From an uncultured Clostridia bacterium (GTDB lineage Bacteria; Bacillota; Clostridia; Peptostreptococcales; Anaerovoracaceae), in the NCBI GenBank assembly GCA_938009115.1, contig CALLHZ010000042.1, positions 1 through 14,544 of the forward strand: a stretch of 14,544 nt of DNA. The letters run 5' to 3'. Each line of letters begins with the position of its first letter. Position 1 is the stretch's first letter. Below the pieces are notes generated by a model. The model did no database searches, had not been told where the DNA came from, and saw only the letters and a program-made list of their open reading frames with translations. Below, piece after piece: positions 9,001 to 14,544 of the stretch. The translations under genes and the position numbers were made by a program.

Positions 9001-11514
9001 TTTCGGCCTGTTACCCTTGAGGTCACCATGCCTGTTCCGATCTCCATTTCTCTGGGCCAGACTCTGGCGGATGCCACGCTGGAAGGCGGCGAAGTGTCCC
9101 TGGACGGAGTCGGGATCCCGGGAGCGTTTTCCTATTGGGATGCGTACAACGACCCGAATGAAGTGACACCGGGGGACGACGGCATGACAGCTTATGTGCT
9201 GTTCACGCCGGACAGCGAGCTTTATGATACCTTCGTCGGCACGGTCTTTGTGGAGGTGGAGTCGCTTTATCTGGGCGAGCCCAACGACGCACCGGAAACG
9301 GCGACGCCGCTGATCGTGGGCGAGGCCCAGGCGCATCACTGGATCATGCCGGAAACGGATACGGACTGGTTCTCATTTGAAGCCGAGGCGAATCAGTTGT
9401 ACCGGATCATGACCTTTGAGCTGTTCCCGGCAGGGGATGATGATCAGTGGATGGATACCTATATCAACCTTTACGCCGATCCAACAGAAGATCCTGTCAG
9501 AGGGAACGATGATTACGCCAGCCTGGGTGCCGGTATCCTGTGGAATTGCAGCGCAAGCGGCACCTACTATGTCCATGTGATGCACTATGATCATTATAAT
9601 GAATCTGTCACGGAAGACTCCACGGGCCGCTACGATATCCTGGTCCGGGAGGAGAACCCCGGCGCCGCCCTTGTCAACGGCGGCTTTGAGACCGGAAACT
9701 TCGACGGCTGGGATGTGGGCCGGAGCGGACAGTATCCTATCGTTCAGGACGACGTGGTCCGCAGCGGCGTGTATGCGGCTCATCTGAGCGACGGAGCTGA
9801 AGGCATGTATGCGCCGGGCAATTCAGCCATGGAGCGCGCCACATCCAGACTGGTTCAGACCTTTGCGCTGCAGGACGAAGCCGGTATCCCGATGGTGAGC
9901 TTTTATTACTACATCACCGATACAGACGTGGAGGAGGATCCCTACGACTGGCTGGAGGCCTGGCTGTACTATCCGGAGAGTGATCTGCAAGTATATCTCG
10001 GCTCCTGGTACGAGGCTACCGGCGAATGGAAGCAATTCAGTTATCTGATCACGGACAGCCCTTCATCGATCGTCGAACTGCATATTCAGGCTGCCACCGA
10101 AGACGATTCCGTAACAAACGATTATTATCTGGATGATGTGGGCATCGAATACCTGACGGAAGACAACATGCTGCAGGATGAGCCCAATGATGATCCGGAT
10201 ACTGCCACGCCGTTGGAACTGGATCAGCCGGTCGCTCGCTGGATCTACCCGTTTGATGACTATGACGCCTGGACTGTCGATCTGACGGAGGGTGAACGGT
10301 ACGAGATACGGACCAGGGATCTTTATCCGGAATATGAGGGTGGCGGCGCATTTATGACAACAAATCTGCAGATCGGAACGATCGGCGAATTGATGGCGGA
10401 ATCCTCCAGCCTGACGCGGTGGGACGAAGAGGGGGTCAACGAGTCGTATCTGTCCTTTGTGGCGCCGGAGACGGGGTCGTACCTGATCCTTGTTTCCCCG
10501 GATCATCCGGACTGGGCCGAAGGAAATTACGGGCGCTATACCCTGTCGATCGAACAATGGGCGCCTCCCTCCATGGGAACCGCCGTCGAGCTGGAGCCCG
10601 GAGAGGCCTTGAACGGTGATATCCAACCTTCCACAGACATCGAGTGGTACAAGTTCAACGCGGAAGCGGGTACGCCTTATCTGATCCGGACTACGGATCT
10701 TGATCCGCCTACGAGTGAGATGTTTTACATGGTTACCTATATGAGTCTCTACGACTCCGATGGCACTGTGCTTCTGGCCTCCAGCGACAGCAATTATGAC
10801 AGTGGAGATGGGGGTGATGAATCCTCTATTGAGTACACCTTTGAGGAAGCGGGCGAATACTATATAACGGTGGAACATCGGTATTCTGAATTTGAGGAAG
10901 CCATCGGCACGTACAGGATCCTGCTGGAATCCATGATGCTTCCGGCAACGGAAACGCCCGTCATCGACGCTGTGGGATGGAACGCAGGCAATTTGCTGGT
11001 GCAGATGACAGGATCGGAAAATGCAAACCTGACGCTTCGCTCCAACGGACTCACGATGGACTACTTGAATGAGCTGGTTGGCATCAATAAGGCAGAAGAA
11101 CCAGACTTCCCCTATTACGTTGACTACGCGGAGACAGATCCCGGCTTCTACGAAATTTCAGCAGGGCCGGTGCTCCCGGGCGATCATTTGTCTTTCTGTC
11201 TCACCGAAGATGGCGCGGCGGTCAGTGCGGCGGTAACTTATGAGGTGGAAGCCGGTACGATCCCTGTGGATCTGATCGCCGCTGGACTGACCGGCGAAGA
11301 GGATCATTTTGTGACCTTTGACGACGACGAGGTCTGGCGCAACGCAGTGACCGGTGTTTGGGCCGACGGCGTGGAGCTGGATCCGGCGCTGTACGAGTTT
11401 GCCGCAGGGCAACTGGTGATCGACAATGCCGTCGCAGCCTTTGACTCAGCCATCATATTTGTTGAGGCGACCGGCTATATTTCCGCTTATGTGATGATCG
11501 GTTCTCCCGATTAG
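6019..11514 (+). CDS. Giant SLH-domain surface protein with GLUG repeats, PPC-like domains and C-terminal HID (DUF1533)-like domain
   Basis: The protein is 1831 aa. A signal peptide ends near ISYA (residue 25). Three SLH domains lie at about 37-87, 95-148 and 158-212. A beta-helix-like segment (213-385) is almost identical to that of the gene at 1-4061. A GGGG linker leads to an Ig-like domain (405-490), then a GLUG region (491-890) with eight GGIAG/GGIVG cores and FDGNG near 591, and an Ig-like beta domain (994-1084). From here the two paralogues diverge. This one has a PPC-like domain (1086-1212; starts EPNDAPETATPL), a carbohydrate-binding-like domain (1216-1380; NGGFETGNFDGW, YYLDDVGIEY), PPC-like domains 2 (1387-1511; EPNDDPDTATPLELD) and 3 (1518-1636), an unassigned stretch, and a C-terminal Shr/HID-like domain (1755-1831; FDDDEVW, VEATGYISAYV). 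I infer a wall-anchored binding protein. PPC domains normally sit at the ends of secreted peptidases and are often cleaved off; none of the enzyme part is present here. It is the last gene of the cluster, and no terminator is seen after it. Confidence 0.93.
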   Translation: MRRKFWSVVLSICLVLTLFPGISYATGETGGAMQTASFPDIEGHWAREAIQKALADGYVKGYPDGRFLPERPVSRAEFVSMVNNALQLRSENKVKLGFSDVKKSDWFGDEVAKAGYVRYIKGTSATTFSPESVITRQEAALMLSRFLPKEGMQEKAILDNYPDRASIEAWAEEGMAVTVNKGYMKGHTNGTLAPLGTLTRAEAVTLIGQILANETIVREDVFVKESGDILRDKIYVGDITIAEEVGEGDATLQNLSALSVVYVNGGGSHTVTMENSLIIRLVVTKEGTQVRVLAADGTTIYTSILFNNNLLVDEQGDDAQPDGEAFEDIVVIQGAVTEEQARQIAASISEQVQSGNPVTPQQVTQAVQSVLTNSTARTDESGTIVVEVPVTPVTGGGGRDNRPQVTSVAVSGETDYITATVAAVAAPTEATVAYQWLRSASASGTYTAISGATSAEYTITEDDIGFFLKASATGTGTYSGTQTSAALGPVGFAGGSGTEANPYQVANWYHLDNMRHQLDKDFLLTEDLGPERMYDSYDASMLDYETTGYLDVVTEKDGYWEPVGQFPEVLPESLSIRSLSADPDFSEAFTGTFDGNGKLIRELRVDRPDVPDIGSTSDFDYACGLFGVLYNAEVSDLEFQYAYVRGTDYVGSLAGYSRKSTISNIVNGPRVSDLDVRASRIDSGVYGDTRIGGIVGRNDAGTVEDCYNDRHVAGGQYVGGIAGSNYVEQDLGPAAMGLIPSETAIISNSENEGDVQGYAYVGGIAGGNGYSLEISEGDYAHGTDTPAYIRRCISTAYVEFDPYYLSYTGVPMKLGGIAGGSTGTISESIGRNYYVGGDGFAVGGIAGSTNGIVENCYNESSVNGAGFYGGIVGYAKEAVIRYNYNLGLADYYAPSALTSGIPSEICGEDGGEEPSVFTANFYPVSMELGMLGVDVDGIYGVSPEEMRNPLTFREREPAMRDAAPEAWDFDTVWAMNLQDQTGYPFLRWEWNEDDFRPVTLEVTMPVPISISLGQTLADATLEGGEVSLDGVGIPGAFSYWDAYNDPNEVTPGDDGMTAYVLFTPDSELYDTFVGTVFVEVESLYLGEPNDAPETATPLIVGEAQAHHWIMPETDTDWFSFEAEANQLYRIMTFELFPAGDDDQWMDTYINLYADPTEDPVRGNDDYASLGAGILWNCSASGTYYVHVMHYDHYNESVTEDSTGRYDILVREENPGAALVNGGFETGNFDGWDVGRSGQYPIVQDDVVRSGVYAAHLSDGAEGMYAPGNSAMERATSRLVQTFALQDEAGIPMVSFYYYITDTDVEEDPYDWLEAWLYYPESDLQVYLGSWYEATGEWKQFSYLITDSPSSIVELHIQAATEDDSVTNDYYLDDVGIEYLTEDNMLQDEPNDDPDTATPLELDQPVARWIYPFDDYDAWTVDLTEGERYEIRTRDLYPEYEGGGAFMTTNLQIGTIGELMAESSSLTRWDEEGVNESYLSFVAPETGSYLILVSPDHPDWAEGNYGRYTLSIEQWAPPSMGTAVELEPGEALNGDIQPSTDIEWYKFNAEAGTPYLIRTTDLDPPTSEMFYMVTYMSLYDSDGTVLLASSDSNYDSGDGGDESSIEYTFEEAGEYYITVEHRYSEFEEAIGTYRILLESMMLPATETPVIDAVGWNAGNLLVQMTGSENANLTLRSNGLTMDYLNELVGINKAEEPDFPYYVDYAETDPGFYEISAGPVLPGDHLSFCLTEDGAAVSAAVTYEVEAGTIPVDLIAAGLTGEEDHFVTFDDDEVWRNAVTGVWADGVELDPALYEFAAGQLVIDNAVAAFDSAIIFVEATGYISAYVMIGSPD

Positions 11515-11550
11515 AAATACAATCTTAAAATTTCTGTAATAGTTGCTTTC

Positions 11551-11568
11551 TTGCAGTATACGCTGCAA
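11551..11568. promoter_or_regulatory. Operator-like palindrome over the -35 region
   Basis: TTGCAG (11551-11556) and CTGCAA (11563-11568) form a perfect 6-bp inverted repeat separated by 6 bp. The whole 18-bp site covers the -35 hexamer and most of the spacer of the predicted promoter. Its size and symmetry fit a dimeric regulator site, and its position would favour repression. No regulator gene is in the window, so the protein is unknown. Confidence 0.4.
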
Positions 11569-11579
11569 AAAGGTATAAT
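11551..11579 (+). promoter_or_regulatory. Predicted sigma-A-type promoter for the SLH/TolC-like gene pair
   Basis: A perfect -10 hexamer TATAAT (11574-11579) is preceded at exactly 17 bp by a poor -35 match, TTGCAG (11551-11556). Transcription would begin near 11586, leaving a leader of about 70 bases before the ATG at 11658. It sits in the 143-bp gap after the giant SLH gene, in a locally AT-rich stretch that stands out from the GC-rich surroundings. The weak -35 suggests the promoter may need an activator or be controlled by the palindrome that overlaps it. Confidence 0.65.
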
Positions 11580-11595
11580 CAGGGGTACGATAATA

Positions 11596-11623
11596 CCGGC
11601 CGCTGCCGGAAGGCGGCGGCCGG
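11596..11623 (+). promoter_or_regulatory. GC-rich leader hairpin with a GGAA (GNRA-type) loop
   Basis: Twelve bases at 11596-11607 pair with 11612-11623 (eleven Watson-Crick pairs and one U-G) around the loop GGAA. The hairpin would begin about 10 bases after the predicted start of transcription. No run of T follows (GTTCCGTTACG), so it is not a normal intrinsic terminator. A 5' stabilising hairpin, which protects mRNA for abundant S-layer-type proteins, is one possible role. Confidence 0.5.
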
Positions 11624-11657
11624 GTTCCGTTACGATACAGAAAGGATTGGGAAAAAG

Positions 11658-12887
11658 ATGAAAAAGATCACAACGATTTTGATCGTCCTGGCGATGGTTT
11701 TTTCGAGCCTCGGCGCGGGGGCGCCGGCAGTGTTTGCTGCAGAGGCCGGCGGAGCCGCAGCCCTGACGGACATTCAGGGGACCAAGTACGAAGCGGCTGT
11801 GGCCGGGCTGATGGAAATGGGTATCGTTTCCGGCTACACAGATCATACGTATAAACCGGATCAGCCCGTCACCCGCGCTGAGATGGCGGCCATCGCCGTA
11901 CGGACCATCAACCGGGCGAATTTTGACGACCTCAGGAATCCGGCTTTCTCCGACACCACAGGCCACTGGGCCGAAAACATGATCGTCATGGCCTTCAATG
12001 CAGAGGTCATCAAAGGCATTACTGCGGATCGCTTTGGTCCGTCCCTGCCCGTTACTTACGCCCAGACCGTCACCATGCTGCTCCGGGCCCTTGGGCACAC
12101 CGATGCCAGCCTGGGCGGCGCATGGCCCGCCAACTATCTGGCCAAGGCCGAAGAATTGGGCCTGATGGCTTCTCTGGGCGACTGGTCTGCCGACGCGCCG
12201 GCGACCCGGGGCGACGTAGCCCTGATCACTGCCGTCAAAGCCCAGGCGATCCGGGATCACTGGGCGCCCGCTGCCGAAACAGAAGAACCCGGCGCTGAGA
12301 ACGGTGCCGGAAAGCTGGCGACCTTCAGCGGCCGGGCCATCGGCCTACCTTTGAATGTTGCTTCCGTCCTCAATGCCGCAGGCGACGCGGTGGACGAAGT
12401 GGAATTTCTGATGGGAGACGAGACCTACTATTTGCAAACAGAAGACCTTGGCGATGTCACCACGGCTGACTTTATGCCCGGCGGCAAATACGACGGCTCT
12501 CTTTACGCGCTTCGGATGAAGAACGGGGTGGTCCAGAGCGCTCTGACCGCTTCGGCGGCGGGCCTGAACCGCTGCATCGAGCTGACGGCCGACGGCCTTG
12601 GCGCCGGCGCTTTCCGCCGTATCACCGCCGAGAACAATGAGAGGCTCACCATTGCCGGCGCGGCTCTGGCGGATTTCGCTCACGCCGGGGACGAAGCCAA
12701 GTGCTACGAAGCCGTCTTTGAAGGCAACGTGCTGGACACGTTCCGCAGCGTATCCGTGTCGGCCATCGAGACCGGCGACTATGTGCGGGCCTGGGATCTG
12801 GACAGCGACTATGCCGGTGTGGCCCTGGTCATGGTTCTGATCGACAAAGACGATGTGGCGGCAGCCACCGCCTACGGTATTATATAA
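11658..12887 (+). CDS. SLH-domain S-layer-type protein with uncharacterised C-terminal domain
   Basis: The protein is 409 aa. A Lys-rich start and hydrophobic core (1-27, ending PAVFA-AE) form a signal peptide. SLH1 (about 38-86; VSGYTDHTYKPDQPVTRAEM) and SLH2 (about 96-146; FSDTTGHWAENMI, RFGPSLPVTYAQ) are clear. SLH3 (about 153-200; AWPANYLAKAEELGLM, ATRGDVALI) is degenerate. A short acidic linker (206-218) leads to a C-terminal region of about 190 aa with alternating beta-like strands that I do not recognise. It contains two cysteines (306 and 349). AAAGGA at 11641-11646 serves as Shine-Dalgarno, 11 bases before the ATG. It is much smaller than the two SLH giants and clearly diverged from them in SLH sequence. 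It is followed after 54 bp by a TolC-family gene, so it may anchor or position that protein in the wall. It is not an OmpM-type protein: it has three SLH units and no long barrel. Confidence 0.9.
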   Translation: MKKITTILIVLAMVFSSLGAGAPAVFAAEAGGAAALTDIQGTKYEAAVAGLMEMGIVSGYTDHTYKPDQPVTRAEMAAIAVRTINRANFDDLRNPAFSDTTGHWAENMIVMAFNAEVIKGITADRFGPSLPVTYAQTVTMLLRALGHTDASLGGAWPANYLAKAEELGLMASLGDWSADAPATRGDVALITAVKAQAIRDHWAPAAETEEPGAENGAGKLATFSGRAIGLPLNVASVLNAAGDAVDEVEFLMGDETYYLQTEDLGDVTTADFMPGGKYDGSLYALRMKNGVVQSALTASAAGLNRCIELTADGLGAGAFRRITAENNERLTIAGAALADFAHAGDEAKCYEAVFEGNVLDTFRSVSVSAIETGDYVRAWDLDSDYAGVALVMVLIDKDDVAAATAYGII

Positions 12888-12893
12888 AAAGCA

Positions 12894-12928
12894 GCCTGCC
12901 TGGGCAGGCGTCCGCCGGCACGCCGGCG
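12894..12928 (+). promoter_or_regulatory. Two short GC hairpins between the SLH gene and the TolC-like gene
   Basis: The first hairpin pairs GCCTGC (12894-12899) with GCAGGC (12904-12909) around a four-base loop. The second pairs CGCCGG (12913-12918) with CCGGCG (12923-12928) around CACG. Neither has a T tract, so full termination is unlikely. They may act as RNA-processing or stability elements that set different protein levels from the two genes. The TolC-like gene has its own GGGGG ribosome site (12932-12936), 5 bases before its ATG. Confidence 0.4.
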
Positions 12929-12941
12929 ATCGGGGGATAAA

Positions 12942-14093
12942 ATGAAAAAATTTGCAAGCTTTGCATTGTGTCTTGCGCTGCTCATGAGCGCCGCGCTTCC
13001 GGCCTATGCCGAAGAAGCCGTGCTCATCTCGGCGCCGGTCCCGGTGCCTTCCATTGAAAACATCACCTTTGCGGGACCTGCGGTCACCGTGGATCTGGAA
13101 ACGGTCATCGAGCACCGCCTCGCCACGGGTGCCGCCATCGAACTGGCCTTGATCAATCAGCGGTCCGACGAAGCCATTGCCCGGGGATATAAAGAAGCCT
13201 TCAGCAATCTGTCCCTGCTGGCGCCCGCTTCGCTCACGGCAAAACTGACGGAGCTGACGCGAAACTTTGCCCGGGACAACCTGGCGTCCAATAAGGAAGC
13301 TGAATTGAACAGCATCCGCAAAGGCGCGGTAGATCTGTTCTACGATACGTTTTCCGCCCAGGAATATTATCGCGTGGCCAAAGAGGATCTGGCTGTCAGC
13401 GAGCTGACCCTGAAAAACGTCCAGCGCAAATACAATTTGGGCGCTGCGTCGAAGCTTGACCTTCTGACGGCGCAAAACGCCCTGACAGGGGCGAAAAAGG
13501 CCCTTGCAGAGGCTAATATGGGTTACAATGCCGCTCTGATGAATTTCAACCTGGAGATGGGCTATCCGCTTCTGCAGGAAGTCGTACTGAAAGCGGAACT
13601 GGCGATCCCCGCCCTGGAGCCCGTGGATCTGGACGCAGCCCTGGCCTCTGCCATGGAAAAGCGCAACGAGATCAAAGGCGCGCTTTTCGCCTATGAGATC
13701 CAGGACGTCACCTTTACCAATGCGAAGCTGACCATGAACCGCCTGGCCTCCGAATACAAGAAGCAGGAGGTGGCGTACCTGACGGCAAAGCGCACCGCCG
13801 ACACCATCCACGATCAGATCCGCGTGGACGTGATGCTCAAATATATGGGCGTGGCTCAAAAGCATCTGGCGGCCCTGGCGGCCCAGAGCACGGCGGATCT
13901 GGCCCAGGAGGCCTACCGGATCGCCCAGATCAGCTACAACGCGGGCATGAAGACCCTGGCCCAACTCCAGGAGGCCGAAGTGTCCGCCAACCAGGCCAAG
14001 ATCCTGGCCATCGGGGCCGTAACGGACTTGACCCTGGCGCTCTACGACTTTGAATTCGCCACCGGCGTGGGGACCTACAGGATCAGCTTATAG
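12942..14093 (+). CDS. TolC/OEP-family protein (outer membrane efflux protein homologue) lacking obvious barrel segments
   Basis: The protein is 383 aa. A signal peptide (1-23, ending AYA) is followed by a short Pro/Val-rich stretch and two TolC-type (OEP, PF02321-like) repeats at about 55-208 and 228-377. Each repeat carries the family signature: YNLGAASKLDLLTAQNAL (164-181) with Y195 and EMGY in the first, and YNAGMKTLAQLQEAEVSANQ (332-351) in the second. In Gram-negative bacteria such proteins form trimeric channels that complete RND, ABC or type I export systems. This copy is short. The region where strand pairs are expected is only a few residues in repeat 1 (about 87-105). In repeat 2 (about 255-300, AKLTMNRLASEYKKQEVAYL onward) it is replaced by what looks like continuous helix. 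It may therefore be an all-helical tube or wall-spanning spacer rather than an outer-membrane pore. It is co-transcribed with the SLH gene upstream and followed by a terminator. The family call is firm; the role is inferred. Confidence 0.85.
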   Translation: MKKFASFALCLALLMSAALPAYAEEAVLISAPVPVPSIENITFAGPAVTVDLETVIEHRLATGAAIELALINQRSDEAIARGYKEAFSNLSLLAPASLTAKLTELTRNFARDNLASNKEAELNSIRKGAVDLFYDTFSAQEYYRVAKEDLAVSELTLKNVQRKYNLGAASKLDLLTAQNALTGAKKALAEANMGYNAALMNFNLEMGYPLLQEVVLKAELAIPALEPVDLDAALASAMEKRNEIKGALFAYEIQDVTFTNAKLTMNRLASEYKKQEVAYLTAKRTADTIHDQIRVDVMLKYMGVAQKHLAALAAQSTADLAQEAYRIAQISYNAGMKTLAQLQEAEVSANQAKILAIGAVTDLTLALYDFEFATGVGTYRISL

Positions 14094-14230
14094 GCGCTTT
14101 TGGTGATTCGTCCGGCGGCACACTCTCCGCTCGCGCAGCCGGGCCAGCTTCACCGCCTTGCCTCAACTGTATCAACCGCCGATCGCCCATATAGCCGGGC
14201 GGCCGTGCCACCATTAACTGAACTCTTTCG
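14094..14230. other. Non-coding 3' region after the TolC-like gene
   Basis: These 137 bases lie between the TolC-like stop codon and the terminator. An open frame from a GTG at 14100 runs through the terminator into the repeat array, has no ribosome site and has a Pro/Ser/Arg-rich low-complexity translation, so I do not call it a gene. I see no tRNA, no strong hairpin and no repeat here. It is best read as a long 3' untranslated region. Confidence 0.6.
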
Positions 14231-14268
14231 GCCGCCGCAGGACCTTCGAAGTCCCGCGGCGGCTTTTT
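14231..14268 (+). terminator. Intrinsic (Rho-independent) terminator of the SLH/TolC-like unit
   Basis: GCCGCCGC (14231-14238) pairs with GCGGCGGC (14256-14263). After one A-C mismatch, GGAC (14240-14243) pairs with GTCC (14251-14254) around a seven-base loop. Five T residues follow at once (14264-14268). The T run is on the + side only, so it ends transcription of the SLH and TolC-like genes. Confidence 0.88.
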
Positions 14269-14316
14269 CGCGCCCTTCCGCCCCCAGCCCTCAGCCGCTG
14301 CACCCCGCGGCGGGCG

Positions 14317-14544
14317 AAGTTATACAGGAAACCGCTTTTGAAGGCTCAACCTGTATAACTTGAGCCATGATTTCGCGGTTTTCGCCCGCGCAAACGAGAA
14401 AAGTTATACAGGAAACCGCCTTGAAAGGCTCAACCTGTATAATTTGAGGCATGATTTCGCGGTTTTCGCCCGTGAAAACGAGAAAAGTTATACAGGAAAC
14501 CGCTTTTGAAGGCTCAACCTGTATAACTTGAGCCATGATTTCGC
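14317..14544. repeat. Tandem array of an 84-bp unit with internal inverted repeats (2.7 copies, continues past the window)
   Basis: Copies lie at 14317-14400, 14401-14484 and 14485-14544 (cut by the window end). Copy 2 differs from copy 1 at 7 of 84 positions. The visible 60 bases of copy 3 are identical to copy 1. Each unit begins with AAGTTATACAGG, which is complementary to CCTGTATAACTT 33 bases further on, giving a 12-bp stem. The enclosed 21 bases can form a small inner hairpin (14334-14345 in copy 1). Further nested complementarity exists: AAACCGC with GCGGTTT (14329-14335 and 14375-14381) and GGCTCAA with TTGAGCC (14343-14349 and 14360-14366). Outside copy 1, GCGGGCGAA (14310-14318) pairs with TTCGCCCGC (14381-14389). 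The array follows the terminator directly and contains no believable gene. Its function is unknown; candidates are a REP/MITE-like palindromic element or a structured RNA. Confidence 0.85.

Noticed and set aside
7159..9339. 726-codon minus-strand open frame opposite the second SLH/GLUG gene
   Set aside because: Its translation is rich in His, Arg, Ile and Gly with no recognisable domain or signal. The + strand frame has full domain coverage. Long antisense frames are expected opposite GC-rich, repeat-rich coding DNA.
11596..11623. Intrinsic terminator for the upstream surface operon
   Set aside because: The stem is strong but no T run follows on either strand, and it lies downstream of the predicted promoter of the next unit.
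12345..13964. 539-codon minus-strand open frame spanning the SLH and TolC-like genes
   Set aside because: It crosses two clear + strand genes and their hairpin-containing gap, has no family resemblance, and follows the codon bias of the opposite strand.
14100..14363. Small + strand gene after the TolC-like gene
   Set aside because: It lacks a ribosome site, runs through an intrinsic terminator into the repeat array, and has a low-complexity Pro/Ser-rich translation.
14317..14544. CRISPR array
   Set aside because: The repeats are directly joined 84-bp units with no unique spacers and no cas genes nearby.

Overview
The window looks like chromosomal DNA from a GC-rich member of the Bacillota, most likely an anaerobic Clostridia-type lineage. 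The evidence is three proteins with N-terminal S-layer homology (SLH) triplets, a cell-wall-associated subtilase, Gram-positive-type signal peptides and Shine-Dalgarno sites, and GLUG-repeat/Ig-like surface architecture. No ribosomal or housekeeping marker is present, so the class assignment is an inference. All five real genes lie on the + strand and all five appear to be exported.

Region 1 (1-11514) is a tight cluster of three genes with gaps of 21 and 16 bp, very probably one operon. A giant SLH/GLUG surface protein, cut at its 5' end by the window edge, is followed by a secreted subtilisin-family protease with an I9-type propeptide and an inserted PA domain. A second, even larger SLH/GLUG protein follows. 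The two giants are paralogues: the SLH triplet, a beta-helix-like segment, an Ig-like domain, eight GLUG-type repeats and a further beta domain occur in the same order. Their C-termini differ. The first ends in a MAM/jelly-roll-like domain of the sort seen at the C-terminus of bacillopeptidase F-type proteases. The second carries PPC-like domains, a carbohydrate-binding-like domain and a Shr-type hemoglobin-interacting-like (HID/DUF1533) domain. The simplest reading is a wall-bound adhesin or scaffold pair co-expressed with a protease that could process them or act on the same extracellular substrate.

Region 2 (11515-14268) is a second transcription unit. A consensus -10 box lies behind a palindrome that covers the -35 region, and a strong GC hairpin lies in the leader. 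Two genes follow: a 409-aa SLH protein with an unrecognised C-terminal domain, and a 383-aa TolC/OEP-family protein whose two repeats appear to lack the usual beta-barrel insertions. A clear intrinsic terminator ends the unit at 14231-14268. The pairing suggests an envelope-spanning export conduit associated with the S-layer, but no transporter gene is in the window.

Region 3 (14269-14544) is non-coding and holds a tandem array of an 84-bp unit: two full copies and a third cut by the window end. Each unit contains a 12-bp inverted repeat with an inner hairpin. The differences between copies inside the stems keep pairing possible on the + strand RNA. This is the least explained element of the window.
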